From Chrysemys picta bellii (taxonomy: Eukaryota; Chordata; Testudines; Emydidae): 64,000 nucleotides of DNA. Positions 11,963 to 23,645 of this stretch are shown here, one piece after another (positions within the stretch are counted from its first letter, which is position 1; each line of letters opens with the position of its first letter). The stretch lies in assembly GCF_011386835.1 (NCBI RefSeq), contig NC_088801.1, forward strand, positions 15,548,824 through 15,612,823, written 5' to 3'. The position numbers and the translations under genes were made by a program. The notes under the pieces were generated by a model. That model did not search any database and had not been told where the DNA came from. It saw only the letters and a list, made by a program, of their open reading frames with translations.

Positions 11963-12234
11963 ATAAATCCTTACACGTGTGTAATTCTAACTCACATGAG
12001 CAGTCTCATTGTCATCCATAGGTATACTAATACGAGTAAGAGATGCATTAGGGTTGCATAGATTAAGCTCTGAAATTGGCAGCACCATTAAAGTTTTTTC
12101 CACAAATACTAACCATTTTACATAGGCCCTGGCTTTCAGAGGTGCCGAGCACTCATAGCCCTGACTGACTATCATTAGAATTGCTGGTACTCAGCATCTC
12201 TAAAAATCAGAGCCATGGTGCCTTTTATTTTCAA

Positions 12235-12425
12235 GCAGTTTTACAAATCTGCACATTATCCCTGTGCGGTAGTTCAGTTATTTTCATCACCATTTTGCAT
12301 ATGGGGAAACTGAGGCAAAGAAGTTTAATCTGCCCCAACATCACAGAGGGGGTCAGGGTCAGAGCCAGCTTTAGAACTCAGGGATTTCTGGCTCCCAAAC
12401 TGTGGCTGTAACCACTAGATATATC
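12235..12425 (-). mobile_element. MIR-like tRNA-derived SINE, minus strand
   Basis: On the plus strand the element reads backwards: atatggggaaactgaggcaa (the 'cctcagtttcccc' core), then cacagagggggtcagggtca, then ctcccaaactgtggctgtaa-ccactaga, which is the tRNA-like head. Order and spacing fit a MIR-type amniote SINE. Confidence 0.8.
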
Positions 12426-12562
12426 TAGTCCATCCATAAAGAGATTTTTTTTGCCTATCATGAGATGTAGATTCCCGGCGACCTTCCATTCCATTGCTCC
12501 TGTTTACATTCCAAAAAAAATCTGCAGTTCATGCCAAAACCCCAAAATCATTTAATGCCAGC

Positions 12563-12960
12563 CTGTGACAGAGTGCTAGCTGTAGCACCCTGGTCACTTA
12601 GGCAGTTGTGTAACAGAGACGATCATGGGCATCATTGGAATCAATTAATCTGTAATGGTGGAGATCGTTGGGTTAACAAGGTAATTAGCTGAATAAGGGG
12701 AAGATGTATATAATTGGCAGGAACAGGAATTAAGGGGAGAGCTCTAGAGAGAGCTGGATGTAGTACAGAAAGCTGGAAGGAATGGACACATTCCTGTGCT
12801 CTTTTCTGTAAATAAAGATACAAACTAAAGATTAAAAGTTCACATGGGGGGGGAGGGAAACAGACTTCATGTACATTCTGAATAAGAGACTACCCAAATG
12901 AGCCATGCAATGTGGCACATGGGGTAGCTGAGGGAGTGCCCTGTGACGTAGCCCTAAATA
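12563..12960 (+). mobile_element. Possible LTR (5' end TGTGACAG)
   Basis: The segment begins TGTGACAGAGTGC, carries a TATA-like gatgtatataattgg near 12705 and an aataaa signal near 12813. These are in the order of an LTR promoter and polyadenylation region. I cannot find a matching ...CA 3' end or a target-site duplication, so the 3' boundary is a guess. Confidence 0.4.
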
Positions 12961-13698
12961 TACCTGTTCAGGTATCCAGTAATGACTAAGCCTTTATGTC
13001 TACATTGCTGGAGTGCATCAAAAATATCAAATTAAGACCATCACAACTATGGCTAAACTCTGGCTAAGTGTCAACAATTATTGCAGTAAGCAATTTCAGC
13101 CAATAGAAGTCTCTGTGACATCTCTTACTTTTCCATTTAAAGCTGTTTTAAGTGCACATTAGAATGAACTTAGGTTGGTAACATGTATTGACTTCAAAGC
13201 TCCATTTGTAAGTAGATGAATCCAAAATTAAACCAAAAGGCCATATTTTGTATAGATAATGGAGAATGTTCTTTGACTAAAATTAGTTTTCTGCTGTTGT
13301 ATCACTCCTTCCTTGTATATAAGCCCCATGGCACCTATTGTCAAACTAATCTGGTCATTCAATGTCTCATTACTTAATTGTTAATTTTTAAATGAGATCA
13401 TTTATTTTTTATTACAGACCAAGCATGTAGAATTTATAATCTGTTTTCTCCTCAAAGGTAAAATAACTTGAAATAGGTATACAAATGGAATTAAATCAAT
13501 TTTTTATTCTGCTACATTGTTCTTGCTCCTATTCTATAATTAATAATATAAGAGGAATATGATATTAAAGGTATAAATCTTGCAGTCTTTACTCAGGCAA
13601 AACTACTGTTGAGGTATATATCACAGATAATAGTATAATGTTTCTTTAAGTGGGTATGTAATATAAATTTGTTTTTCTTATTTAACTAATCTGCATCA
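12961..13698. other. Non-coding, nothing recognised
   Basis: AT-rich, no frame above 60 codons and no repeat noticed. Confidence 0.5.
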
Positions 13699-13783
13699 AG
13701 GCCCTGGTTGAGCATGGTAATTTACCATGTGAGTAGTCTCATCTTAAATGCTGTGCTTAAGTTCTTTGCTGAACCAGAGCCCA
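13699..13783. repeat. Palindromic MITE relic ('aagcac/gctgaa' type)
   Basis: Starts aaggccctggttgagca and ends ttctttgctgaaccagagcc, complementary ends around a centre with catgtgagtagtctc. This is the same family as 14659-14785, 19858-19953, 25451-25590 and 55601-55742. Confidence 0.6.
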
Positions 13784-14658
13784 TATTCGCAACTTTCTTC
13801 ACCAGTTATTAAAATATTTACCTTCTCAGGAGGAGAGCATCTATCAGCCTGTCAAGTATTCACGCATGATTTGGATTTAGAGGAAAGAGAGCTCCTATGA
13901 TCAAATCCAAGAGAGCTGCAGCCCCCATTGGCCTCACTGAAAGTTGCAGGTGCCCAGCAACTCTCAAGATGTGACTGCTAGATCTGTTCCCCAAAACAAC
14001 TTCCTGCTCCTTCTCTGAGATTCCCGCATGGCTCTTCCCCTTGTGATCCCATATTTACCTGTCCATCATATCCATTTGAAGCCCTTAGCAGAGAATCTGC
14101 CAAAAGGGTTCACTACACAAACACCACTAGATCTTTTTCTAAGTGCAGAGTTCCCTTACCCCAATTTCTTCCCTAAGCTACTTGGGGTATCTCCTCCCCT
14201 CTCCTCTCCCTGCCCTGCAGAGGGCAAGACACCACCAGGATAATCAAGTATCCAAGTTATCTATATGTTTATAAGGTATCCTTGCTCTGTTGAAGAGACA
14301 TTACAAACCTGCCTTTCAGAAATACTGAGCACCCACACTCCCATGTTGAACTGCAGGTGCTTGGTTTCTCTATACATCAAGCATCTCGTGAGCATTTACA
14401 GGGATCATGCAGGCAGTAGGGGCTGCAAACCAAGGTATGTTCAAGATACAGGGGAAAGAATTTTGTCCTCTCCATCTTGTAGATGGAGGGTAGGTACCAA
14501 GGTATGTTCAAGAACTGAAGGAAGAGGAAGAGACTGACTTGAAGGAAAGGTGATATCATAGGGATACCAGGAGTTACTCGGGTGTGTTCAGGACTGGGGA
14601 AGGGAATCTATATTGAGGCTTAGGGAAGGTGATAATGCTCAAGTCTGTGAATGCTTTA
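13784..14658. other. Non-coding, nothing recognised
   Basis: Frames at 14028-14243 and 14265-14537 (plus) show no domain or composition typical of a gene. A short direct repeat, ccaaggtatgttcaaga, occurs at about 14430 and again at about 14497. Confidence 0.4.
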
Positions 14659-14785
14659 GGCTCCAGTCCAGCAAAGCACGTAAGCATATGATTAACCTTA
14701 AAGCATGTGAGTAATCCCATTGAATCCCATGGAAATCACTTAAAGTAAAGCATGTACTTACGCGCTTTGCTGAATCAAGACCTTA
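14659..14785. repeat. Palindromic MITE relic
   Basis: Complementary ends: ggctccagtccagcaaagca at the left and gcgctttgctgaatcaagac at the right. The centre is agtaatcccattgaatccca. The arms are partly complementary, as in a decayed hairpin. Confidence 0.7.
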
Positions 14786-15383
14786 AGAAGTGATGAAATA
14801 GAGAAAAGTTATCTCTAAGTCTACATTTAAACAATGAGCTGTCTATAAAAGGGGGTTAATATATTTACCTAAAGTACATAAAAGGGTAAATTTAGTTGAT
14901 GTTTGTTTAAAAATATTCAAATACTTGAATGAAAAATACTATGGAAATGCAGCTGGTATTATGATTTGCCGGCTTAGGAGAGTGTTGAATTTGGCCCAAT
15001 ACTTAATGACTGTATTTGGTTTTCAGAGGATTTGCACAGCACGGAGAGTTCCAGGAAAGTGCAAAGCTAACCAGTATATGGAAAATGTCAAGAATGATTT
15101 GTTTAATTGTTCAAGGTTGAATGGACCAATTATAAGAACATTTTGTCTGTAAATGCAGAATGTTCATCTACCTTCAGGCAGAAGCTAATAACGACTTTGT
15201 TTCTAACACTGTTTTCATGCACCATAAAGGAAAATTTGGATCACTGTTGTCCATATTCTCATTAGTTCAGTAGCGTTGTCAGTGATTAAATAGTTCTATA
15301 ATTTAGCAGGTAAAATTCTGCATAAAATGCCTGGGTTATAGGAGGGAAACTTTTCATAGCCCTGTAGATATCTCAACGACTGG
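14786..15383. other. Non-coding, nothing recognised
   Basis: The 75-residue plus frame at 14925-15152 has no recognisable motif. Confidence 0.45.
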
Positions 15384-15391
15384 ATGTAATC

Positions 15392-16410
15392 TAGGGTTAC
15401 CATATTTCAGCGAGCAAAAAAGAGGACGGGAGGAGCCCCGCCCTAGCCCCGCCCCTGCCCCTCCCACTTCCCGCCCCCCCCTGACCTCCCAACCCTCCCC
15501 CCGTTCCTTGTCCCCTGACTACCCCCTCCTGGGACCCCTGCCCCTAACTGCCCCCCAGGACTATCTAAGCCTCCCTGCCTCTTGTCCCCTGACTGCCCCA
15601 ACCTTTATCCACACCCCCACCCCCAGACAGACCCCTGGGACTCCCACGCCCCATCCAACCACTCCCCACCCACTGACAGCCCCCCCCCCAGAACTCCCAA
15701 CCCATCTAAACCCCTCTGCTCCCTGTCCCCTGACTGCTCCGATCCCTCTCCGCACTCCTGCCCCCTGACAGCCCCCCCCAGAACTCCCAACCCATCTAAA
15801 CCCCTCTGCTCCCTGTCCCCTGACTGCTCCGATCCCTCTCTCCACTCCTGCCCCCTGACAGCTCCCCCCCAGAACTCCCAGCCCCCTACCCCCCCCCGCT
15901 CCTTGTCCCCTAACTGCCCCCTCCTAAGACCCCCCCCAACTGCCCCCCAGGACCCTACCCCCTACCTGTACCCTGACTGCCCAAAACTTTCTCCACTCCC
16001 CCCAAAAAGCCCCCCCCGTTTCTTGACCTCCACCTCCAGAACCTTCCTGCCCCCTGACCTCCTTACCCTGCTGCTCAGAACAGAGTGTTGGGCTCTGTGC
16101 AGCCGAGCCGGACACGTGGCTGAGCTCCCCTGCACAACAAAACCCGGTCTGGCCCTGCACAACAAAACCCGGTCTGGCCCTGCACAGTGTTGCCGGACTG
16201 GGCTGCAAGGGAGCTGCTGGCTCAGAATGCAGGGCGGATCCGGCTCCTCTACAGCTGCTCCTGAGTCCAGCCCGGGACTTCCCTGCAGCCCTCCCAGCCA
16301 CTCTCTGCTAATCCCGGACATTGTGAGTGCTTTACAAATTCCCCCCGGACGCTATTTTTAGCACACAAAAGGAGGACATGTCCGGGGAAATCCGGACGTA
16401 TGGTAACCCT
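15392..16410. mobile_element. GC-rich non-autonomous hAT-like element with 8-bp TSD
   Basis: The ends form a perfect 12-bp terminal inverted repeat: agggttaccata at 15393-15404 and tatggtaaccct at 16399-16410. The 8-mer atgtaatc sits on both sides, at 15384-15391 and 16411-16418. An 8-bp duplication is the hAT hallmark. The interior is C-rich on the plus strand with a 90-bp tandem repeat and carries no transposase frame. Subterminal sequences include gaggac and aggaggacatgtccgg. The 259-residue plus frame (15582-16361) and the minus frames here come from this low-complexity DNA and are not genes. Confidence 0.9.
15691..15870 (+). repeat. 90-bp tandem repeat (two units plus a partial)
   Basis: The phrase gaactcccaacccatctaaa begins at 15691 and again at 15781, exactly 90 bases apart. 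The two units are almost identical, including ccctctgctccctgtcccct. A third, diverging unit begins near 15872. It lies inside the hAT-like element. Confidence 0.95.
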
Positions 16411-16735
16411 ATGTAATCAGGATTTATATTACTTGTTGTAATTCTTAATAATATACTTTGCCTTGAGAGCCATGTAGAGATAAGTGTCCATTGTGCATTG
16501 TATAAATGTAGAAATTATCCCAGCCTAAGATCTTACAATCCAAAGCAATGTCAGAAATGCATCTGGCAGCACTAGTATGTGTGATCTTCTAAATACTAAA
16601 AATATATTCTAAATTAAAGCTATATGCAATTACTTAAAGGCTCTGAGTAACAGCTGTGAAACTGTATAGCAATGTATATTTTGGAAACTCCATCACATTT
16701 GTTCTATTTCTGCATTCTTTTTGTTCTATCATTGT

Positions 16736-17484
16736 TAGGGTTGCCAGGCATCCAGTTTTTGACTGGAACACCCGGTCAAAAAAGGGACCCTGGTGGCTTC
16801 GGTCAGCATGACCGGGCCGCTAAAAGTCCTGTCGGCAGTGCAGCTCCATGGCTGTTCTGGCTCTGCATGGCTCCTGGAAGTGGCCACCTAAGATAAGCGC
16901 TGCCCAGATGGAGCCCACACTCCAAATTCCCTCCCTCACCCCAACCCCTTGCCCCAGGTTGGAACCTCCTCCCGCACCCTAACTCCCTCCCAGAGAACAC
17001 ACCCCGCACCTCTTGCCCCAGACCTGAGCCCCCTCCCACACCCAAACTCCCTCCCAGAGCCCACACCCACTCCCATACCCCCAACCCCCTGCCCCAGCCC
17101 TGAGCCCCCTCCCACATCCCAAACACTTCATCCCCAGCCCTATCCCAGAGTCCACACCCCCAGCTGGAAACCGCACCCACTCCCGTACCCCAACCCCCTG
17201 CCCCAGCCCTGAGCCCCTCCCACATTCCAAACCCCTCATCCCTGTCCCCACCCCAGAGTCGACACACCTGGCTGGAGTCCTCACCCCCTCCCACCCCAAC
17301 CTCCAACCCCCTTCTCCAGCCCAGTGAAAGTGAGTGAGGGTGGGGGAGAGCAAGTGACATATGGAAGGGGGATGGAGTGAGTGGGGGGTGGTGCCTCAGA
17401 GAAGGGGCAGAGCCTAGGGAAAGGAGTGGGGAGGAATGGGGCAAGTGTGTTTGGTTTTGTGTGATTAGAAAGTTGGCAACTCTA
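16736..17484. mobile_element. Second GC-rich hAT-like element with near-perfect 8-bp TSD
   Basis: Terminal inverted repeats are tagggttgcca (16736-16746) and tggcaactcta (17474-17484), 10 of 11 complementary. Flanking octamers are atcattgt (16728-16735) and ataattgt (17485-17492), 7 of 8 identical. The inner sequence after the left end, ggcatccagtttttgactgg, then C-rich DNA with a roughly 110-bp repeat (cacccactccc at about 17064 and 17174), parallels the element 330 bases upstream. No transposase frame. The 213-residue minus frame (16803-17444) is a by-product of the C-rich repeat. Confidence 0.85.
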
Positions 17485-17532
17485 ATAATTGTGGATTATC
17501 AAAATGTCTAGGGCACAGCTTTTGTTTACAGA

Positions 17533-17725
17533 TATGAGGCAATGTAGTCTGGAAGTTAGAAGATTAGGAGTCAGATGCTCTGGTCTTGATTTCTGACTCT
17601 TCCACTGAATGGGAAAGACTTTAAGAAATTCATGTTAATATCTCTGTATGCCTCTGTTTTCACATTTATAAAATGAACTAGCAATGCTTTGCCATTGTGC
17701 ATATTAGGATCTTCAAATAAGAGAG
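17533..17725 (+). mobile_element. MIR-like SINE, plus strand
   Basis: It reads in order: tRNA-like head (gtagtctggaagttagaag, aggagtcagatgctc), a middle with gactcttccactgaatggga, and the core atgcctctgttttcacattt. The copy is diverged. Confidence 0.65.
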
Positions 17726-17779
17726 GCTTCGTGCATGCAAAGTATAACAGTGATACAATTTAAATAGAATTACTCATCG

Positions 17780-17850
17780 ACGAAAACCTCCCCCTCCCAA
17801 CCCCCCCCCCCAAAACAATTTCTGTACCTGGTATAAAATACCCCCCCATG
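17780..17850. repeat. C-rich low-complexity patch
   Basis: Runs of C in cctcccaacccccccccc and nearby; no other information. Confidence 0.8.
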
Positions 17851-17944
17851 TCACAGCCCATTATTCCTGTATAATACTCATTGAACCCTATCATCTGCCA
17901 GCTAAACTATAAGGAACATTCTAGCTCAGGCTGCCATGTCCAGT

Positions 17945-18170
17945 TCTTAAATCACAAAACTTTGAGTCAGGAGATCTGGTTTTATTCCAGTTTCCTGCCA
18001 CTAACTTAATCTAATCTTGGCTAGATGACTTAATTTCTCTGTTCTTCAGATTCCTCATATGCAAAATATTTGCAGTACTTCTCAGGGTTATGGTGAAGCT
18101 TAATTCATTGATGCCTGAGATCTCTGAAAGTAAGGCAATAGAGAATCATAAGTATTTATTCTTAATGATA
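17945..18170 (+). mobile_element. MIR-like SINE, plus strand, diverged
   Basis: Contains gagtcaggagatctggtttt, then ctgccactaact, then aatttctctgttcttcagat, in MIR order, and ends in a region with agtaaggcaatag. Weaker than the copy at 39.5 kb. Confidence 0.6.
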
Positions 18171-19857
18171 CAGGACTGCTCCTAGAAGATGCTCCACAAA
18201 GTTTGTTTCTGAACAGACTTCATTCCTTCACTCTGAGGAGAAAAGAGAGCAACCCTTCATGACTGTGCAAGAGTTTAGCACTGGTACCTGTGTAGCTCCT
18301 ACTTTAAAATACATCTGCCATGGAGAATCCACCAGGGTGTATCTGATCATGCCAAGCTTCCTGGAATGATTTGAGTTCAAGAGAACATTTGCCTTTGACT
18401 CTGTTCCTCAAGGTATAGGACAGACAGGGTTAGAACCAGCTTCTCCAAAAAATCTTCTCCTAAAGAAACTGAAAAAGCTAGTCAGTGTCAGAATGTTTTT
18501 AAATGTATGCACAATATGAATACATGTTCACATTACAACAGTTGTTATATTGTGTTGTAGAAAGTAGTTGGAAAATAAGGACACAATATAATAAGGTAGT
18601 TGCAAGAAATGAATATTAATTCATTGCAAAGGGACTAAAAGGAAGTAGAGTACTATCAAATACAAGTATTCCATTTCACCCTGTGGGTAGAGCATATGTA
18701 ACTGTAAAAGTTTAAAGCATACTGTATCTTGGTAAGTAAAGATTCCATTGTACAGAGCTCCTTCACAAATATATGTATATATATTAACTGAGACTGGCAG
18801 TGTTTAAAAATATTTAACATGGATTTTCAGATAACCAATTGTGTTCATGATTATAGCAAAAGGGGTATTGTTCAAATAATGTCTTACCTAAACTTGGATC
18901 ACTCTGTTAATTCATATTGTCTCTTTAAATCTGGTACTTAGGCATCTTTAGATTAAATGTTAAAGGTTATATAAGCAGATGAAAAGGAAAGAAAAAATAT
19001 TGCAGAACCCTTTCTTAACAGGCAATAAAGAATTTGGATGATTTCACTATTAAATTTCCTTTATCAGACCCTTAGGAAATTTAAAAAGTCATCACATTTT
19101 GAGGGTTTTTATGGCTTTTGACATTTGTAGTGATAAGAATATAATCCAATAGTTTGGAAGGAGATAATCAACTGTTGAGGTCAAATAAGACTTCCACCTC
19201 CCACTTCTCCTTATTCACAGATTTTCTGGATGATAGGAAGAGCATTTTCATCAAACAGCAATTTTTATGGGATTAGTACACTCAGCTTTCAACTCACCAG
19301 CCTCTCACGTTGGACCAAGTTGCTATTTTTCTTGTCTGCTCATCTGTTTACTCTCACAGTGTCTCAAAACCCCTTTGGACAAATTCTGATAATTTGCAGA
19401 ATGCTAAAGGACCTTATGTCAGATATTTATTTAGTGGATTTATTGGTAAATTACTAGGAAGTAAAGGTCAATTGGTTTCCTTTTGTGAAGGATTTCCACT
19501 TGTGGACATAGTCTATAAATGATAAACTATTTGTACGCAACTATATCTTTTTAAAGGGATTAAAACTACTATATATATTTGTTATTAGTTGTCAGCTAAT
19601 CCTGCCCTTCAGGCCAGTATGGCTGTCAACATTGGATTCTGTGGGGCATTTTGCCCTCTCTTGGCAGATTCCAATTCTTTAAAGCTTCACATTATTTAGT
19701 TTCATTATTTTAACAGCAGAGTGTAGCCTGTAATCAATAAACAATGCTTTTATCTTAATCATAGATCCTGTATTCACAAATATGTAGCTTTTCAGCCTCC
19801 TGGGATGCTGCTTATGATTGTTTCAGTGTATGGCAAAAATGGAATAAAATCCATTTA
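18171..19857. other. Non-coding, nothing recognised
   Basis: AT-rich. The overlapping plus frames at 19230-19522 show no motif I can name and lack the coding bias that would argue for an exon. Confidence 0.45.
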
Positions 19858-19953
19858 GGCCCTGATTCAGCAAAGCACTTAAGCACATGCTTAAGTCCCA
19901 TTGATTTCAATGATAGCTAAGTCAGTGCTTTTGTGTTTTGCTGTACTGGGGGT
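19858..19953. repeat. Palindromic MITE relic
   Basis: Left end ggccctgattcagcaaagca with cttaagcacatgcttaag, centre tcccattgatttcaatga, and right half with gtgcttttgtgttttgctg. This is the clearest half-copy of the family in the window. Confidence 0.7.
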
Positions 19954-20545
19954 TAAACACTTAAACACTGTCAGATAGGTGACAGGTTAGATTAATATTG
20001 AAGGAACAGGCTTCTGCCTCTGTAAAAGTTATAGAAGTTCCAGTCTATATCAGCACTGTTTGAGATGAGGTCAAGTTTATTATAGTGGTGCTGGAGCTCC
20101 ATTATAGTTAAGATTGCATCGTGACTTCTATTTAAATGTCAACCTTTCTTAATGATCTAAAATCAACATACTACTCAGAGTTCTTTGAAAGGTGGTGTCC
20201 CTCAGGACGGTGCAGAGTAGGGTAGTGACCCAAATTTTTAGTCATTTCAGCCTGGGATTCCAGAGATATAAGCCCCTCAAAACAGCCATTTTTTAAAAAA
20301 AGTTTCCAGGTGAGCTTTTATTTGCCCAGAGCTACCAATCAAATTTTTGATAAGTTATGAGTCAACATGACCTCAATGTTTCAAGTTTTATCTGTGGTAG
20401 TTTATGGCACTCATTAAAACTTTGGGGGATCCAAATTGAGAACAGTATTAAGAAAACGTATATTTTTTATACTGCAGATGCACTAATACAGAAAAATGGC
20501 TAGAGAATTTCCATTCCCGCCATTTTATATGCTTTTAAAGCGTGA
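19954..20545. other. Non-coding, nothing recognised
   Basis: No repeat or coding frame noticed before the LTR insertion. Confidence 0.4.
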
Positions 20546-20550
20546 CTCTT

Positions 20551-21118
20551 TGTTAGAGAATGAGCAGGCTGACCCAGAAGCGGATTGAGTAAACGTGCTT
20601 CTTTATTGCGGTACTTGTTCCCCTTGACCCAATTGTTGAGTAAGCACTGAATTAGTTACAGCACACTTTTTTTCATTTAAGATAGTATGTAAATGCTTGC
20701 ATTTACTATAACACTCTTAAAACCCTTATTGAGAAATATGAACGCTCATACAATCAATATGAATAGCTATATCCTGAATATTATTATCCCCCCTATTACT
20801 ATTTACAGCATTAGCATATTCTAAAGATAATTTTTACTTTGAAGATACATTTATTTGCAATAACTGCAGCCAGTTTGCAGGAAAGGGAGGAAGGGGCCAT
20901 GACCCCGAGCTCGTTTATGTAGCTGGGAAAGGAAAGGAGGGTACCTTTTAGATCCCCACATTCCTTATGCAGCCGCAACGCTTATCAATCCTTAACAAGG
21001 AGACGGGAAGGGAGAGGGATAGCACTTTATCTATCCTGCCCAGGCTTCTACTCCCTAGTACCATGTCAGCACACCAGCCGTTTCCCAGGTCTCTACTTAA
21101 CCCTTACATATCCCAACA
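20551..21118 (-). mobile_element. Solo LTR with 5-bp target-site duplication
   Basis: The element starts TGTTAGAG and ends CCCAACA, so its ends are TGTT...AACA inverted. The pentamer ctctt lies immediately outside both ends (20546-20550 and 21119-21123). The 568-bp length fits a solo LTR. Near the left end, gcttctttattgc is the complement of an aataaa signal about 50 bases from that terminus, so transcription would run on the minus strand. No internal coding region adjoins it, as expected after LTR-LTR recombination. Confidence 0.8.
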
Positions 21119-21440
21119 CTCTTGTAGGAGTTCTTAAATCCAAATGGTTCATTGGATTGCTTTGAAATTTGATGTGCCTCGCAGGGGTGCAGGGTAACAT
21201 TAATGATCCAAATTTGGGATCATGTTAGAGGTTCCCAACTTACAGAACCCCCCAATCCAGTTTCCTTCTGCTGCCTTGTACTTAGGTTTGGAAAGATTAC
21301 ATTTTTATCAGTAAATGTCAGTAAACATTGATTAAAGCAGTACAAACCTTGAATAGTGTTAGATTAACTCCTTTGGATGAGAGTAAATGGGTTGTAAAAG
21401 GAGGTGAACATTCAGCAACTGTAGGTTTGGCAGAGTAAAG

Positions 21441-22140
21441 TTGTGTGTGTTAATGGGGTGTATTGGCGTATTGCTGAAAGACAGCAGAGTTAAGATTGCA
21501 CTGGCTCTGGTGCTGTGCTATTCCTCAGCACAGTACTGTGGCCCTGTGTGGTGTAATTCTCCTCACACTAAATTGGTTGATGTCAAATTGAATTTGACCA
21601 CGCATATTATCACAGGCACCCTGCACCCCACTCCTATCCCATGGCTACCAGTTCTGAGCAACATAACTCCTCTACACACTCGTTGCGGAGAGTCTACAGC
21701 CAGACTGGTGGAAAAGTTACATGCTAATCCAGGTCTCCCACTGTACGCGGACATTTTCAGTCACCCCAGAGCACGACTTATGTTGAGGAATCCATTGTGG
21801 TCACAACTGCCAGATCGGAATCTGTCAGCAGCAACCTTATGGTGCGGTGAGCGGTTGGCTAAAGACATTTGTAATGGTTTCCCTGTCGCTGATCCAACAG
21901 TTTGACTGCCTGGATTTGACCTGCCACATCACCTTTGGGCTCTGCTGAACAGGTTCTGAACTGGTCAAGGAATACGCACAGCCAACCTTTACACATGGGA
22001 TCTCTGTGACAACCCACTTTGTCACTGTGGTCTCCATCAGTCAATGGCACATGTTGTCAGTGAGTGTCAACTGACTAGATTTCATGGGGCCTTAGGACCC
22101 TTCATTGTGCTGATGAAGCTGCTGTTGGGAGAACTCTGAT
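21441..22140 (+). mobile_element. Non-LTR retrotransposon ORF2 C-terminal relic, copy 1
   Basis: The frame 21441-21905 reads as the region after the RT domain of a LINE: S-A-Q-Y-C-G-P-V-W then S-P-H-T-K-L-V-D-V and I-I-T-G-T-L-H-P-T-P. A frameshift follows, and the match resumes at about 21903-22134 with L-W-A-L-L-N-R-F, a stop, T-G-Q-G, then a C-x-C-x7-H-x4-C cluster (L-C-H-C-G...M-A-H-V-V-S-E-C). The same ORF2 end occurs at 28.1 kb. The clade (RTE-like or another non-LTR clade) is not settled. One internal stop and one frameshift make it a dead copy. Confidence 0.75.
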
Positions 22141-22449
22141 TTCCTGGTTTTCAGAAGTTTGAGTTTTGCTCAGCGTCCTGCAAAGGGATGACATATCACC
22201 AAGTAGTTTTAACTCTGTTAACGTATTTTTTTGCTGTTTAATTATACTTATATTTTGTCACTAACCGTCTTAGATCATGATAAAAAATGCTCAAGTGTCA
22301 CATTAGCAAGGATAGTGGGAGGACTTTAACTACAAATGGGAAAGGTGATAAGTGGGCAATGATGGTATCAACATATATGTAAACCAGCCTGGTTGGATCA
22401 CATATATGACAAATCCAGGCAAAAATGAGCATATAAGGAACACAATTTT

Positions 22450-23645
22450 TAATTGTCTGTATACATGGTTTTATGGAAGGTAGGTCTTCCTACCTATCTG
22501 TTAAAAAACTGTTCATCTTTTTTGACAGAATTACAGGTCTGGTTTATAAAGGCCACTGTGTTGATATACTATACTTAGATTTTTCCAAGGCATTTGACTT
22601 AGTGCCACATGACATCTTGATTAAAAAATTGCATTATATGGATCTGACAAGGCACACATTAGGCAGATCAAAAACAGTCTCACTGACAGATCTCATAATG
22701 TTGTTGTTAACGGGGAGATATCAATGAGCAGATTGTTTCTAAGTGGGTGTCCTCCAGGGATAGGTTTTTTGTCCAAAACTGTTTTATATTTTTATCAACA
22801 AGCCAGACAGTGATGTAAAATCTTTGCTGGTTTGTTTTTCAGATTACACAAACTGTTGGTAGTAAATAATGAGGAGCACAGGTTGCTGTTAGGCAGTGAT
22901 CTGAATCATCAGGTTAAACTGTTGCAAGCCAAGACAATGCATTTTTATACAGCCAAATGCAGGTAATACATATTGGAAACACGAATACTGGTTATACCTA
23001 CAGAGTCTCTATCTTGGAAAACAGTGACCTAGAGAAGGGTATAGAGGTTTTTATAGACAATCATCTCAACATGAGCTCTCAGTGCAATGCCTTAGAAAAA
23101 AGGGCTACTGTGATCCTTGCATGTACAAAAGAAGACTATTAAATAGAAGTAGGAAAGTGATCTTGCTTCTGTACATAGCATTGGTAAGACCGCTTCCAGA
23201 ATATCGTGACCAGTTGTGGTTCACACTTCAAGAAGCATGTGAAAATACTGGAGAGGGTTCAAAGGAGGGCCGCAAATGATTCACAGGCTTAAAAACAAGC
23301 CTTATGATGTGAGGCTTTAGGAGCTCCTTTTATTCCGCTTATTGAAGAAAAAGGTTGAGAAATGACTTACTCGCTGCATATAGCTACTTACATGTGGAAA
23401 AGAGGGTTTTTAACCTTGCTGAAAAAAGTGTAAGAAGATCCAGTGGCTAGAAGCTGAAGTTAGATAAATGCAACCTTGAAATAAGATGCATTTCATATCT
23501 GTGAAGATAATTAAACATTGGAACAGACTATCGGGGAGGTGGTGGATTTACAATTACTGGAGTCTTTAAAACAAGATTAGATACCTTCTGAAAGATAATG
23601 CGTAATCCAGTTTCTGGGAGAAATTCTGTGGTCTCTGTTTGCCAG
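22450..23645 (+). mobile_element. L3/CR1-like LINE ORF2 relic
   Basis: Frame 22473-22727 contains the RT motif A neighbourhood, C-V-D-I-L-Y-L-D-F-S-K-A-F-D-L-V-P-H. Further pieces follow in shifted frames: I-F-I-N-K-P-D-S-D-V and F-S-D-Y-T (for the F-A-D-D box) at 22790-22850, and 23082-23279 with L-L-Y-I-A-L-V-R-P-L-P-E-Y. About 23500-23645 holds the 3' portion (aacattggaacagactatc, gattagataccttctg, gagaaattctgtgg). The usual 3' terminus does not follow. Similar 3' sequence reappears at 25281, so the LINE may have been split by later insertions. Multiple stops; not functional. Confidence 0.8.

Noticed and set aside
15582..16361. 259-residue plus-strand open frame, the longest in the window
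   Set aside because: It lies wholly inside a hAT-like element and is built from a C-rich tandem repeat; the proline/serine-rich product is low complexity and overlapping frames on the other strand are equally open.
16803..17444. 213-residue minus-strand glycine/tryptophan-rich frame
   Set aside because: It comes from a C-rich repeat array within the second hAT-like element; no domain, and boundaries follow the repeat.
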